A stretch of 64,000 bases of DNA from Lachnospiraceae bacterium (GTDB lineage Bacteria > Bacillota > Clostridia > Lachnospirales > Lachnospiraceae): NCBI GenBank assembly GCA_910574715.1, contig CAJTCH010000016.1, positions 27,164-91,163 of the forward strand, read 5' to 3'. Numbering within the stretch: position 1 is the first letter of the stretch; the number at the start of each line of letters is the position of its first letter. A program made the position numbers and the translations under genes. Of the stretch, positions 16,139 to 26,045 are shown one piece after another. The notes under the pieces were generated by a model, which was not told the origin of the DNA, did no database searches, and saw only the letters and a list, made by a program, of their open reading frames with translations.

Positions 16139-17020
16139 CTACTCTATATTCTGAATCTGCTCTCTGACCTTCTCTATCTCTGTCTTCAGATCGATCCCCA
16201 CATTGGAAACCTCCAGATCATTGGCCTTAGACAGGATCGTATTGGCCTCGCGGTTCATCTCCTGGGCGATAAAGTCAAGCTTCCTTCCGATCCCGTTTTC
16301 TTCTGACTTAAGCGTCTCCTTCATGTGTACAACATGGCTCCTAAGCCTCACGACCTCCTCGTCCGTACAGATCTTATCGGCAAATATCACGACCTCTGCT
16401 GCGATCCGCCCCTCCTCGATCTGCGTATCCGAAAGCAACTCACGAACCTTATTCTCAAGCTTCTCACGGTACTGTGCGATGATCTTCGGCGCACGCTCTT
16501 CTATGTAGCCTACCAGATCAAGCATCCCGTCAAGCTTCTTAATGATATCATTCCTTAAGTGTTCCCCCTCAAGCGTCCTTGATTCAACGAACTGCGAAGT
16601 TGCTCCTTCAAGAGCTTTCTTAAGACCGTTCCACAGCTCCTCATCATCCACCGCCTGCTCTTCCATTGTAAGCACCTCCGGACAGCGCAGCAGCGTGGAC
16701 ACCCGGATATCATTGTCCAGCGAGAAGCTCTCTTCCATCTGACTGAAATAATCCATATATTCACCCGCCAGCTTCTCATTGTACTTCAGCGACATCTGGT
16801 TCTCCGACAGATCCTCATAGGTGATAAAAATATCCACCTTTCCTCTCTGGATACTCTGCTTCAGCAAATTGCGGATCGCCGTCTCAAAAAAATTCAGCTT
16901 CTTAGGCATACGGATATTCACGTCCAGATAACGATGGTTCACGCCCTTCATCTCCACAGTAAACTTCCGTTCCCCTTCTGAAACTTCACAGCGTCCAAAG
17001 CCTGTCATACTCTTTATCAT
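16139..17020 (-). CDS. yicC: YicC family endoribonuclease
   Basis: A 293-residue protein starting MIKSMTGFGR, the family signature. The ATG at 17018-17020 has AAGAGGTTC upstream and is preferred over longer in-frame starts. It has the YicC N domain and the C-terminal DUF1732 (RKLDFIAQEMNREANTILSK). Members in other bacteria are RNA endonucleases. It is first of a yicC-gmk-rpoZ operon. Some relatives have a small remA/DUF370 gene between yicC and gmk; here only 13 bp separate them. Confidence 0.93.
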   Translation of the reverse strand: MIKSMTGFGRCEVSEGERKFTVEMKGVNHRYLDVNIRMPKKLNFFETAIRNLLKQSIQRGKVDIFITYEDLSENQMSLKYNEKLAGEYMDYFSQMEESFSLDNDIRVSTLLRCPEVLTMEEQAVDDEELWNGLKKALEGATSQFVESRTLEGEHLRNDIIKKLDGMLDLVGYIEERAPKIIAQYREKLENKVRELLSDTQIEEGRIAAEVVIFADKICTDEEVVRLRSHVVHMKETLKSEENGIGRKLDFIAQEMNREANTILSKANDLEVSNVGIDLKTEIEKVREQIQNIE

Positions 17021-17160
17021 GATATGAACCTCTTCCCTAATAATCATTCTTGTAATCTCATTTATTATAAGACATTTGGCAAATTGCGTCAACCATGTTA
17101 TACTGAACTATAACTTGTATTTAACATTGAATTAACATTGTAGTAGAAAGGAATGTTATT

Positions 17161-18906
17161 ATGGCATTTGACGGCATTACAGTTGCGGCTGTTACGCAAG
17201 AACTTAAGAATGTCCTTACCGGCGGACGGATCACGAAGATCGCGCAGCCGGAGGCGGACGAGCTTTTACTTACCATCAAGACACCCGCGGGGGCGAGCAG
17301 GCTGTATATCTCTGCCAGCGCTTCGCTCCCTCTCATATATCTGACCGACGAGAACAAGCCAAGCCCTATGACCGCGCCGAATTTCTGCATGCTTCTTCGC
17401 AAGCACATCGGCAACGGACGGATCACCGGGGTGTCGCAGCCAGGCCTTGAGCGTATTATTCATCTGGATATCGAGCACTTAGATGAACTTGGAGACCTCT
17501 GTAAGAAGAAGCTGATCGTCGAGATCATGGGGAAACACAGCAATATCATTTTCTGTGATGACAAGGATATGATCATAGACAGTATCAAGCATGTCAACGC
17601 ACAGATGAGCTCCGTCCGGGAGGTGCTTCCGGGGCGGGCTTATTTTATACCGGATACCATGGCGAAGCAGAATCCCCTGGATGTAAGCCCTGATACCTTC
17701 ATTCAGGCGCTGACTTCGAAGCCCATGCCTCTTGGCAAGGCTGTCTACACAAGCTTCACCGGTATAAGCCCTGTTGCGGCGGAAGAGATCTGCTGCCTTG
17801 CCGGTCTGGAATCCGGCGTGACGGCAAAGGATCTGTCGGCCGATATGCTCGCCCATCTGTACCGGCAGTTTGCTTATTATATGGAGAATATCAAGACAGG
17901 AGAATACCATCCGACAATATACTACAAAGGGAACTCCCCGAAGGAATTCTGCGCGCTTTCGCTGTCCCATTACGAACAAGGCTATACGGCACGTGAATTT
18001 CCCTCCATCTCCCAGGTGCTCAAGACCTATTATGCCACGAAGAACACTCAGACCAGGATCCGTCAGAAGAGCACCGACCTGCGCCATGTAGTCCAGACCT
18101 CCCTTGAGCGTAACCGTAAGAAATACGACCTGCAGGCCAGGCAGTTAAAGGACACCAATAACCGGGAGAAATACAGGGTATACGGCGAGCTGATCAATAT
18201 CTATGGTTACGGCCTGCCTTCAGGATCGAAGGAAATGACTGCTCTTAATTACTACACGGACCAGGAGATCACGATACCCTTAGATCCCACGCTGACCCCC
18301 CAGGAGAATTCACAGAAATATTTCGCCAGATATAACAAACAGAAACGGACCTTTGAAGCGCTCTCTGAACTGATCCAAGAGACCGCCGATGATATCCGGT
18401 ATCTGGAAACCATCAGCAACGCGCTGGATATCGCCATGAATGAGGCCGATCTCATCCAGATCAAAGAAGAGCTGATACAGAGCGGCTATATCCGAAGAAA
18501 GAACTCCAAGAAGAAGATCAAACTGACCAGCAGGCCTATGCATTATATTTCCAGCGACGGTTATCATATGTATGTGGGGAAGAATAATCTGCAGAACGAC
18601 GAGCTGACCTTCTCTCTTGCCGTCGGCAATGACTGGTGGTTCCATGCCAAAGGTGCTCCCGGCTCCCACGTGATCGTGAAAACCAACGGAGACGAACTTC
18701 CTGACCGCACCTTCGAGGAAGCAGGACGGCTGGCGGCTTATTATTCCAAGAACCGCGGGAGCGACAAGGTCGAGATTGATTATGTGGAGAAGAAGCATGT
18801 GAAGAAACCAAACGGAGCCAAGCCTGGATTTGTCGTATATTACACCAATTATTCACTGGTGATAGATTCGGATATCTCCGGGATAGAGGTTGCTGCAGAT
18901 CAGTAG
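17161..18906 (+). CDS. rqcH: Rqc2 homologue RqcH (NFACT protein)
   Basis: A 581-residue protein of ribosome-associated quality control. On stalled 50S subunits it recruits Ala-tRNA and adds C-terminal alanine tails. It begins MAFDGITVAAVTQEL, the NFACT-N start, has a middle coiled-coil helix-hairpin region (about 290-430), and ends in the NFACT-R/DUF814 domain with WWFHAKGAPGSHVIVK. GAAAGGAATG serves as ribosome site. It is divergent from yicC and is single-gene, closed by a strong terminator. Confidence 0.94.
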   Translation: MAFDGITVAAVTQELKNVLTGGRITKIAQPEADELLLTIKTPAGASRLYISASASLPLIYLTDENKPSPMTAPNFCMLLRKHIGNGRITGVSQPGLERIIHLDIEHLDELGDLCKKKLIVEIMGKHSNIIFCDDKDMIIDSIKHVNAQMSSVREVLPGRAYFIPDTMAKQNPLDVSPDTFIQALTSKPMPLGKAVYTSFTGISPVAAEEICCLAGLESGVTAKDLSADMLAHLYRQFAYYMENIKTGEYHPTIYYKGNSPKEFCALSLSHYEQGYTAREFPSISQVLKTYYATKNTQTRIRQKSTDLRHVVQTSLERNRKKYDLQARQLKDTNNREKYRVYGELINIYGYGLPSGSKEMTALNYYTDQEITIPLDPTLTPQENSQKYFARYNKQKRTFEALSELIQETADDIRYLETISNALDIAMNEADLIQIKEELIQSGYIRRKNSKKKIKLTSRPMHYISSDGYHMYVGKNNLQNDELTFSLAVGNDWWFHAKGAPGSHVIVKTNGDELPDRTFEEAGRLAAYYSKNRGSDKVEIDYVEKKHVKKPNGAKPGFVVYYTNYSLVIDSDISGIEVAADQ

Positions 18907-18912
18907 TCAAAG

Positions 18913-18947
18913 AAAGGCGGTTCGGGATTCTCCCGGACCGCCTTTCC
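18913..18947. terminator. Bidirectional terminator after rqcH
   Basis: GC-rich inverted repeat AAAGGCGGT.CGGGA with TCCCG.ACCGCCTTT, 7 bp after the rqcH stop, facing the convergent 18963 gene. Confidence 0.85.
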
Positions 18948-18962
18948 ACTGTACGATGCCTT

Positions 18963-19322
18963 TTACTCCTCGAACAGCTTCTCACAGAGAAAAGTATATT
19001 GAGGCAGCCGGTCAATATACGGTTTCAGCCGCTTTTTGATCTCTGCCTTCTCAAGCGGGTCTGCTTCCTGCGGGATGTGATCATTCTGAGTCATCTCCAG
19101 CACATCATCTGCAATCTCATGGAACATGATCAGACACAGATTCTCCGCGTCCGTGATGATCCTGCTCTCCATGATCTCCCTGTACTCCAGGCTGATCTCC
19201 ATCAGGATATACCCAAGCTTGTCAGACCAAAGCCAGTCAATATAGGGACTGGCCTTTATGTAGTCCTCAAACACTTCGTAGACCTTCTCGATCTCTGCAT
19301 TTTTCTTGACTTCCTGAGCCAT
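18963..19322 (-). CDS. Unrecognised small acidic helical protein
   Basis: 119 residues, predicted all-helical and soluble, with an acidic core and several Trp/Tyr (SPYIDWLWSDKLGYILMEI). No motif I recognise and no membrane segment. The ribosome site AGAGGAGGAT precedes ATGGCTCAGG. It follows the DUF815 ATPase gene by 84 bp on the same strand and may be its accessory. The codon pattern and length support a real gene. Confidence 0.7.
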   Translation of the reverse strand: MAQEVKKNAEIEKVYEVFEDYIKASPYIDWLWSDKLGYILMEISLEYREIMESRIITDAENLCLIMFHEIADDVLEMTQNDHIPQEADPLEKAEIKKRLKPYIDRLPQYTFLCEKLFEE

Positions 19323-19406
19323 TTTATCCTCCTCTCTTCCTTGAATATATGATACAGAATCATTTTACCACAGAAAAGCCGGAAGAATGGCACTGTAATT
19401 ACTGGT

Positions 19407-20699
19407 TCATCTGCCAGTCCCTGCCAGATAATCGATAAATTGCTGGGCCGTCCGCCCCGACAGGCCGCCATGGCTCAGTTCCCACTTATTCGCAGCCAGA
19501 AGAAGCTCCTCTTCCGGCATCTCAATCCCGCTCCTTTGCGCAAGTTGGCGCACGATCTCCTGGAACTCCTTCTTCTCCGGCCTGCCGAAGTAGATGGTCA
19601 CGCCGAACCTTGCCACCAGCGACAGCTTCTCCTGGACCGTGTCGTTCGTGTGGAGTTCCTCGTCCCGGTCCGCCTTATCCCGGAACGTCTCGCGAATCAA
19701 GTGTCTGCGGTTGGAGGTGGCATAGATCAGTACATTCTCGGGCCTCCTCTCCAGCCCTCCTTCGATCACTGCCTTCAGGTACTTGTATTCAATCTCGAAT
19801 TCCTCGAACGACAGATCGTCCATATAGATGATAAACTTATAGTTGCGGCTCTTGACCTGTGAAATAATATCATTCAAATCCTGGAACTGGTGCTTATACA
19901 CCTCGATCATGCGAAGCCCCCTGTCATAATACTGGTTCAGGACCGCCTTGATGGAAGAAGACTTGCCGGTTCCGGCATCCCCGAAAAGCAGACAGTTATT
20001 CGCCCGTCTTCCCTCCACAAATGCTTCTGTATTCTCGATCAGCTTCGTCTTCGCGATCTCATATCCCACCAGATCGTCAAGATGCACATGCGCGATCTTC
20101 GTGATCGGGATGATCTTCGCTCCGTCTTCCTTATGCTCTACCCGGAACGCCTTATGAAGCCCCAGCTTCCCCACACCGTATTCCTTGTAAAACTGTGTCA
20201 GGATGATCTTGAATTCTCTCTCGTCCTTGGCTGCGGCAAGGCTTCTGCTAAGACTGCAGATCCGGTCACGGATCCTCTTATTGAACACCTTCCCGTGGCC
20301 GCAGTCTCCCTCGTATCTGAAAAGGATCCCCAGACAATCCGCTCCAAGCGCCTCTTCCATTCCCGAGAAATCATAATCGAACAGTTCCTTGAATACCGCA
20401 AAATCATGCAGCGCTACCTCGTTCATACTTCCCCCGACTGCACCCACGATCTCACAGGCGGTACTATAAGCATTCTCGTGGCTTGCCAGCAGAAAGGTCA
20501 GGTAATTATGCCAGAGATTCCCCGCAAACCCATGGCTTGAAGCCATCTCCAGCAGCTTATTGATACTGTCAAACAGGAGGCCTTTCAGATCCTCCCTGTT
20601 GTAATAGTCGTTATCATAGTTCTCCATAAGGAAGGTCATATCCTTAAGAAGTCCGCCTTCATCCATGTGCTTATACAGCATCAGTTCATTCGTTCTCAT
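19407..20699 (-). CDS. DUF815 family AAA-type ATPase
   Basis: A 430-residue protein. The N-terminal half (about 1-200) is helical and of unknown role. The C-terminal half is the DUF815 ATPase with Walker A LLFGDAGTGKSSSI (about residues 238-250), Walker B KFIIYMDDLSFEEFE and sensor ATSNRRH. These proteins resemble clamp-loader or DnaC-like ATPases, but their function is poorly known. It lies 31 bp after pheA on the same strand. A close ribosome site could not be pinned down, so the start is the first Met. Confidence 0.88.
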   Translation of the reverse strand: MRTNELMLYKHMDEGGLLKDMTFLMENYDNDYYNREDLKGLLFDSINKLLEMASSHGFAGNLWHNYLTFLLASHENAYSTACEIVGAVGGSMNEVALHDFAVFKELFDYDFSGMEEALGADCLGILFRYEGDCGHGKVFNKRIRDRICSLSRSLAAAKDEREFKIILTQFYKEYGVGKLGLHKAFRVEHKEDGAKIIPITKIAHVHLDDLVGYEIAKTKLIENTEAFVEGRRANNCLLFGDAGTGKSSSIKAVLNQYYDRGLRMIEVYKHQFQDLNDIISQVKSRNYKFIIYMDDLSFEEFEIEYKYLKAVIEGGLERRPENVLIYATSNRRHLIRETFRDKADRDEELHTNDTVQEKLSLVARFGVTIYFGRPEKKEFQEIVRQLAQRSGIEMPEEELLLAANKWELSHGGLSGRTAQQFIDYLAGTGR

Positions 20700-20730
20700 C
20701 TGTCATCTCTCCCTATATCACCCGTTCTGT

Positions 20731-21861
20731 TTAATAATTTCCCAGTATCCGAAGGCTCCTGCTCTCTTCTCTTAAACCCCGGATGGCATTCTTGACCGCC
20801 GGATCCGCCAGATTCCCTTCAAAGTCAACGAAGAAACGATATTCCCAGTTTCTTCCCTCCACCGGCCTTGACTCTATCTTCGTCATATTCAGATCATTGT
20901 AGATAAAATGTGAAAGCAGCTGGTACAGCGATCCGCTCTCATGGGGCACCTCAAAACAGATACTGATCTTCTTCGCATCCTTAAAGAAGATCTTCTGGTT
21001 CGTCACCACAATAAAGCGTGTCGAATTATTGGGGTTATCATTGATATTCGCTTCCAGCACCTCAAGGCCGTGCACCTTCGCCGCGTAGGCGCTGCAGACC
21101 GCCGCCTGGCTCTTATCCCGATCCTCCACGATCTTCTTCGCAGCGATTGCTGTGTTCGCCACACTGATCTGCTGCCACTCGCTGTGACTGTCCAGGAACC
21201 GGGATGCCTGCATCAGCGCTACACCCTTGGAGTATACCCGTTCAATGTCTTCAAGCCTTGCCCCCTTAAGCCCCGCCAGTGTATGCATGATGGGGATCAC
21301 CGTCTCTCCTACGATATAGTTCTCGAACTCTACTAACAGATCATACATCTCGTCCACCGCGCCTGCCGTCGAATTCTCGATGGGAAGCACCGCGTAATCT
21401 GCCGCCCCCTCTTCGATGGCTTCCATGGCGTCCCGGAAGGTGCGCACATAGAAGCTGTTGCATCTCTCTCCGAAATAATACTGCATCGCCGCCTGGCTGT
21501 ACGCCCCTTCCGTTCCAGGAAATACGATCCTGGCATTCTGCGCATCCAAGCCCGAAACCTCAATAAAAGGCAGCCTTCCAAGCGCCCCCGCCTTCACAAG
21601 CTGCTGATACTCCTGCTTACGGTTCATCGCGATCAACTGTTCGAATAACTCCCTGATCCCCTTCTTGCCAAACTCTGTAGAAACCTTGCCTGCCACATCC
21701 TGCAGCTTATCCTTCTCCCGCTGGCGGTCAGCCACCTTAAGGCCGTCCCTGATCTTACATTCACCGATCCTCGCGCCAAGCTCCATCCTCCGCTCGAACA
21801 GTCTTACGATCTCGTCGTCGACCTCATCGAGCCTCTCTCTTAGTTCCTCTATCATCTCCAT
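20731..21861 (-). CDS. pheA: Bifunctional chorismate mutase / prephenate dehydratase
   Basis: A 376-residue enzyme that takes chorismate to phenylpyruvate, the phenylalanine branch. Residues 1-90 are an AroQ-type chorismate mutase (LRERLDEVDDEIVRLFERR). The prephenate dehydratase domain starts near 110 (VFPGTEGAYSQAAMQYYF), with catalytic Thr region ENSTAGAV. The C-terminal ACT domain carries the phenylalanine-binding ESRPVEGRNWEYRFFVDFEG, giving feedback control. No T-box or leader peptide is evident upstream. Confidence 0.95.
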   Translation of the reverse strand: MEMIEELRERLDEVDDEIVRLFERRMELGARIGECKIRDGLKVADRQREKDKLQDVAGKVSTEFGKKGIRELFEQLIAMNRKQEYQQLVKAGALGRLPFIEVSGLDAQNARIVFPGTEGAYSQAAMQYYFGERCNSFYVRTFRDAMEAIEEGAADYAVLPIENSTAGAVDEMYDLLVEFENYIVGETVIPIMHTLAGLKGARLEDIERVYSKGVALMQASRFLDSHSEWQQISVANTAIAAKKIVEDRDKSQAAVCSAYAAKVHGLEVLEANINDNPNNSTRFIVVTNQKIFFKDAKKISICFEVPHESGSLYQLLSHFIYNDLNMTKIESRPVEGRNWEYRFFVDFEGNLADPAVKNAIRGLREESRSLRILGNY

Positions 21862-21977
21862 CTGTGTTCTTCCTCTTCTCCGTATTTCTATGCCGTCCGC
21901 AGGCTTTGCCGCAAACTATGTTGTATTATAATACATTTCCTGTATAAAATCCACCTTCCTTTGCCATACTTACAGAT

Positions 21978-22361
21978 ATGAAGCATAATTTCTTAACCTG
22001 CGGAACAACCGGATGGTGTATGGAGATCCTCTTCACCGGGCTCCACTCCTTCAAGGACGAGAATCCCAAACTCACGGGGAATACCTCTATCTGGATGTTT
22101 CCCATCTACGGCATGGCAAGCTTCCTTAAGCCCTTATGCCGGCTTCTCAAAGGAAAAAGCCTGTTATTGCGGGGAGGCGTATATACCTGCTGCATCTTCT
22201 GCGGCGAATATCTGACCGGCTCTTTCCTTAAGAAATTCGAGGCATGCCCCTGGGATTACAGCGAAGCTCCGCTGAATATCAACGGACTGATCCGCCTGGA
22301 TTATGCGCCGCTTTGGTTCGGCGCCGGATTATTATTTGAAAAAATCCTCGACAGACATTGA
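21978..22361 (+). CDS. Small membrane protein of the putative ABC-transporter type IV (CmpB) family
   Basis: 127 residues with three to four hydrophobic segments. The motifs TGWCMEILFTGL, IWMFPIYG and CGEYLTGSFL, then WDYSEAPLNINGLIRLDYAPLWFGAG, are typical of PF06541-type proteins seen across Lachnospiraceae. The biochemical role is unknown despite the family name. It is the plus-strand gene divergent from pheA. No strong ribosome site was found, so the start is the first in-frame Met. Confidence 0.8.
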   Translation: MKHNFLTCGTTGWCMEILFTGLHSFKDENPKLTGNTSIWMFPIYGMASFLKPLCRLLKGKSLLLRGGVYTCCIFCGEYLTGSFLKKFEACPWDYSEAPLNINGLIRLDYAPLWFGAGLLFEKILDRH

Positions 22362-22422
22362 AAATCTTTTGTATTTGGTATATGATATACAAAAGGTTTT
22401 CAAAGCAGGAGGATATTACTTG

Positions 22423-22671
22423 ATGTTGATCTTATCTTACGTTATGTTATTTTTATTGTGTTTTTTGATTCCCTGGCTGATCAGTCAGATCATCCGGTTT
22501 ATTTCTTCTTTTGCTTTTGATCCTTCTTTTATTCTTACAGATTCGTTCATATTAGTATCCCATATAACTATTTTTAATATTTTATACAGAATTCGTATTT
22601 TCAGGCGGCTATTGCGTGCTGCCGAACTCCCCTGCTGTCACTGCGGATATGTCTTAGGACAGATTCGCTGA
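22423..22671 (+). CDS. Small membrane protein with a C-terminal Cys-rich knuckle
   Basis: 82 residues. AGGAGG at 22407-22412 fits either the ATG at 22423 or the TTG at 22420. Two hydrophobic segments (MLFLLCFLIPWLISQII and a second near residue 40-55) are followed by a cytoplasmic tail with PCCHCGYVLGQ, half of a zinc-ribbon. No family recognised. It lies between the CmpB-like gene and pyrB. Confidence 0.55.
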   Translation: MLILSYVMLFLLCFLIPWLISQIIRFISSFAFDPSFILTDSFILVSHITIFNILYRIRIFRRLLRAAELPCCHCGYVLGQIR

Positions 22672-22717
22672 TGATTTACATATATCTTAACATATTTACT
22701 ATCATAAGGAGGTTTTT

Positions 22718-23635
22718 ATGAGACACTTAATGAGCCCACTTGATTTTTCCGTAGAGGAATTAGACCGGCTGATGGATCTGGCGGTTGACATTGAAGCCAA
22801 CCCTGCCAAGTATGCGCACGCCTGCGAGGGGAAGAAGCTTGCAACACTTTTCTATGAGCCGAGTACACGGACAAGACTGAGCCATGAAGCCGCGATGCTG
22901 AATCTTGGAGGAAATGTTATGGGATTCTCTACCGCAGAATCCAGTTCTGCCTCCAAGGGTGAGAGCGTATCCGACACGATCCGCACCGTTTCCTGTTATG
23001 CAGACATCTGTGCCATGCGTCATCCCAAGGAAGGCGCGCCTATGGTTGCCTGCCAGCACTCCGCAATCCCGGTCATCAACGCCGGAGACGGGGGACACCA
23101 GCACCCGACCCAGACGCTTACCGACCTTTTGACAATCCGGAGCCTGAAGGGACGTTTGAATGATATGACCATCGGCCTGTGCGGAGACTTGAAATTCGGC
23201 CGCACCGTCCACTCACTGATCCATGCGCTGGTCAGATATCCCGGAATCCGGTTTATCCTGATCTCGCCGGAGGAATTGCGCCTTCCGGGCTACATACGCT
23301 TCGATGTACTGGATAAGGGGAATATCCCGTACAAAGAGGTTGTCCGTCTTGAGGACGCCCTTCCCAAGCTTGACCTGCTCTACATGACACGGGTTCAGAA
23401 GGAACGTTTTTTCAACGAAGAAGATTATGTGCGGATGAAGGATTTCTACATCCTGGATTCCAAGAAGATGGAACTGGCCCCGAAAGACATGTATGTACTC
23501 CACCCCCTCCCGCGTGTCAACGAGATCTCCGTCGAAGTAGACGACGATCCGAGAGCGGCTTATTTCAAACAGACAAAATACGGCGTCTACATCCGTATGG
23601 CACTGATTCTGACGCTGCTGAATATCGAAGTGTAG
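22718..23635 (+). CDS. pyrB: Aspartate carbamoyltransferase catalytic subunit
   Basis: 305 residues, the normal length. It condenses carbamoyl phosphate and aspartate in pyrimidine synthesis. Motifs seen: [13 protein letters not shown] (carbamoyl-phosphate loop), the 80s loop [12 protein letters not shown], and HPTQTLTDL; it ends [17 protein letters not shown] precedes the start. It is followed 12 bp later by the regulatory subunit gene, so the holoenzyme is the class-B pyrBI type. Confidence 0.96.
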   Translation: MRHLMSPLDFSVEELDRLMDLAVDIEANPAKYAHACEGKKLATLFYEPSTRTRLSHEAAMLNLGGNVMGFSTAESSSASKGESVSDTIRTVSCYADICAMRHPKEGAPMVACQHSAIPVINAGDGGHQHPTQTLTDLLTIRSLKGRLNDMTIGLCGDLKFGRTVHSLIHALVRYPGIRFILISPEELRLPGYIRFDVLDKGNIPYKEVVRLEDALPKLDLLYMTRVQKERFFNEEDYVRMKDFYILDSKKMELAPKDMYVLHPLPRVNEISVEVDDDPRAAYFKQTKYGVYIRMALILTLLNIEV

Positions 23636-23647
23636 GAGGAATACATT

Positions 23648-24094
23648 ATGGTAAAAAATACACTGAACGTTGGACGTATCGAAGAAGGATTTGTACTGGA
23701 CCATATTCAGGCCGGACGCAGCATGGATATCTACAAATATCTTCACCTGGACAAGCTGGACTGCTGTGTCGCCATCATCAAGAATGCCAAGAGCAGCAAG
23801 ATGGGCAAGAAAGATATCATGAAGATTGAATGCCCCATTGATTTTATCGACCTGGATGTGCTTGGATTCATCGATCACAATATCACTATCAACCTCATCA
23901 AGGATTCCGAGATCGTAGCCAAGAAGAGTCTCCATCTCCCAAAAGAGATCACGAACATTATCCGCTGCAAGAATCCAAGATGCATCACCTCGATCGAACA
24001 GGGATTAGACCATGTATTTGTGCTGACCGACATAGAGAATAAGATCTACCGCTGCAAATACTGCGAAGAAAAATACCACGGGAAATTAAAATAA
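23648..24094 (+). CDS. pyrI: Aspartate carbamoyltransferase regulatory subunit
   Basis: A 148-residue regulatory chain that binds ATP/CTP and joins catalytic trimers. The zinc domain shows the four Cys residues in CKNPRC and CKYCEEKY. The effector domain starts NTLNVGRIEEGFVLDHI. GGAGGAA precedes the ATG. It forms the last gene of the pyrBI pair and is followed by a strong terminator. Confidence 0.95.
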   Translation: MVKNTLNVGRIEEGFVLDHIQAGRSMDIYKYLHLDKLDCCVAIIKNAKSSKMGKKDIMKIECPIDFIDLDVLGFIDHNITINLIKDSEIVAKKSLHLPKEITNIIRCKNPRCITSIEQGLDHVFVLTDIENKIYRCKYCEEKYHGKLK

Positions 24095-24129
24095 ATGATC
24101 CCGTGCAAGAATGATACCTTTTGCACCGG

Positions 24130-24174
24130 AAAATGGGCTGCTGCGGACATCATATCACGCAGCAGCCCATTTTT
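24130..24174. terminator. Bidirectional terminator for pyrBI and rnpB
   Basis: A perfect 16-bp inverted repeat (AAAATGGGCTGCTGCG and complement) with T-runs in both directions, 35 bp after pyrI and just beyond the rnpB 3' end. Confidence 0.88.
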
Positions 24175-24189
24175 GATCTGTTTGATCTG

Positions 24190-24543
24190 GCAAGCAAAAC
24201 GATAAGCCGGGTTATGTCGTTGGGTAATCATCTATCTAGGCCCACCGTCGCCGATGGGCTCAAGCGACCTACCTAAGACGTGACGGGCCGCCACATCGTC
24301 TTTTTCCGGTCTTGCTTCGGATGGGGTTTACATATGCCCCTGCTGTTACCAGCAGGGCGGTAGTCTCTTACACTGCCCTTCCACCCTTACCGTGCGGGTC
24401 CCGCACGGCGGTTCATTTCTGTTGCACTATCCTTGGAGTCGCCTCCACCGGACGTTATCCGGCATCCTGCCCTGTGAAGCCCGGACTTTCCTCACCTGCT
24501 GCCTTTCGGCTCCTGCAGCTGCGATTACCTGTCTTACTTGCAA
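24190..24543 (-). ncRNA. rnpB: RNase P RNA component, bacterial type A-like
   Basis: About 354 nt on the minus strand. Hallmark blocks are the 5' GAGGAAAGTCCGGGC (about 24484-24498), CCGGAUAACGUCCGG hairpin, the ACAGAAA segment, and the 3' conserved end with AACCCGGCTTATCG. The terminal P1 helix forms from GCAAGT at the 5' end and GCTTGC at 24190-24195. This catalytic RNA matures the 5' ends of tRNAs. Ends are set by P1 pairing and by the promoter at 24549-24578. Confidence 0.93.
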
Positions 24544-24548
24544 TTCTC

Positions 24549-24578
24549 ATTATAACAAACTATACCCGCTCCTGGCAA
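24549..24578 (-). promoter_or_regulatory. Promoter of rnpB
   Basis: TTGCCA and TATAAT separated by 18 bp on the minus strand, about 6 nt before the predicted 5' end of the RNA. Confidence 0.7.
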
Positions 24579-24585
24579 GAGCACA

Positions 24586-25530
24586 TTAATATTCCGGTAC
24601 ATGATCTGCGAACATATGAAGCCGCATCTTCGATGACAGCTCCCGCAGAACATGCTGTCCCGCGATGCTGTTCCCCTTCGTATCCAGGGCCGGTCCGAAG
24701 ATTCCGATCCCCATCCGCTTATCTACCACCGAGAGGATCCCTCCTCCCACACCGCTCTTAGAAGGCACTCCCACCTCCACCGCGAATCTCCCGGAACCGT
24801 CGTACATCCCGCAGGTCAGCATGATAGACTTGACCGTCTGCACCACCTTACTGTGAAGCAGCCTCTCCCCGGTCAATGGGTTGATTCCGTCAGATGCCAG
24901 CACCAGGCCGAATCCTGAGAGACTTCTCGCCGTCACATTCAGCGAACACATCCGCACATACAGATCCAGGCTCTCCTCCACGCCGCTTTCCAGTATCCCC
25001 TTGCTCTCCAGAAGATATGCGATCGCCTTGTTCCTGGATATGTGCCCCATCTCCGAGTGGTACACCTTCTCATTCAGCGTGATCTCATCGTCCATGCAGA
25101 GCTTCTTAGTGAATGCGAGCATCCGTTCAAAGCTCACCTCACAGGACAGATGGCTTGCGATGGCGATAGCGCCGGAATTGATCATCGGATTAGACGGAAA
25201 GTCGCTTGACAGATCCAGCCGCACCAGGGAATCAAAAGAATCTCCCGAAGGCTCCATCCCCACCCTGTCGAACGTCTTCTCGAACCCGCACCGCTCAAGC
25301 GCCACCGCCAGAGATATCACCTTCGATATACTCTGGATGGTAAATCTCACATCCGAATCACCGCTTACATGGTATCTCCCGTCTCCGGTGCAGATACATA
25401 CACCCAGATATTCCTTGTTCACACGGCCAAGCTCCGGTATGTACGCCGCCGTCTTCCCAAGTTCGATCATCTTTCTCGCGTTGTTAAGCGCATCCTCTAA
25501 TATCCTGTCCAATAACTGTTCCATACTCAT
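24586..25530 (-). CDS. glsA: Glutaminase
   Basis: A 314-residue serine-dependent-fold glutaminase that turns glutamine into glutamate and ammonia. Motifs seen: FTIQSISKV with the S-x-x-K catalytic pair, NPMINSGAI, YHSEMGH, and SGVGGGI near the C-terminus. The length matches GlsA/YbaS-type enzymes. It stands alone, between rnhA and rnpB. Confidence 0.94.
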   Translation of the reverse strand: MSMEQLLDRILEDALNNARKMIELGKTAAYIPELGRVNKEYLGVCICTGDGRYHVSGDSDVRFTIQSISKVISLAVALERCGFEKTFDRVGMEPSGDSFDSLVRLDLSSDFPSNPMINSGAIAIASHLSCEVSFERMLAFTKKLCMDDEITLNEKVYHSEMGHISRNKAIAYLLESKGILESGVEESLDLYVRMCSLNVTARSLSGFGLVLASDGINPLTGERLLHSKVVQTVKSIMLTCGMYDGSGRFAVEVGVPSKSGVGGGILSVVDKRMGIGIFGPALDTKGNSIAGQHVLRELSSKMRLHMFADHVPEY

Positions 25531-25548
25531 TCCCCTGCAATCCTTTGT

Positions 25549-26022
25549 CTACAATCCTTCATCCGTAATCAGGTCCTTCCCGTCGGCGGCTCCCGTCGCC
25601 AGGGCGTCGCACCTCTCGTTCTGCGGATGGCCGGCATGTCCCTTCACCCAGATAAATGTCACATCGTGCGGCTCCTTCGCCGTAAGAAGCCGTTTCCACA
25701 AGTCTACATTCTTCACCTGTTCATTCTTCCCGCGCTTCCAGCCCTTCTTGATCCATCCGTCGATCCAACGCTGGTTGAACGCGTTCACCACATACTGAGA
25801 ATCCGAGTATACCTCCACCTCACAGGGGCGGTTTAACGCCTCCAGACCTGAGATCACCGCCATCAATTCCATGCGGTTATTCGTCGTCCTCTTGTACCCC
25901 TGGGACAGTTCCCTGGTATGCAGCTCCCCCTTCGTATCCACATATTCAAGTACGGTGCCGTAACCTCCCGGCCCGTCCGGGTTCCCTCTTGCCGCACCGT
26001 CCGTATAGATCTTCACTTTCAT
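25549..26022 (-). CDS. rnhA: Ribonuclease HI
   Basis: 157 residues, typical length. It cuts RNA in RNA-DNA hybrids. Catalytic acids are visible in [16 protein letters not shown], in NNRMELMAV, in [10 protein letters not shown] and in the C-terminal CDALA. I start at the ATG at 26020-26022 (MKVKIYTDG), with GGAAGG upstream, rather than nine codons earlier. Confidence 0.94.
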   Translation of the reverse strand: MKVKIYTDGAARGNPDGPGGYGTVLEYVDTKGELHTRELSQGYKRTTNNRMELMAVISGLEALNRPCEVEVYSDSQYVVNAFNQRWIDGWIKKGWKRGKNEQVKNVDLWKRLLTAKEPHDVTFIWVKGHAGHPQNERCDALATGAADGKDLITDEGL

Positions 26023-26045
26023 CAGCCTTCCACCTTCTCTCTTCC

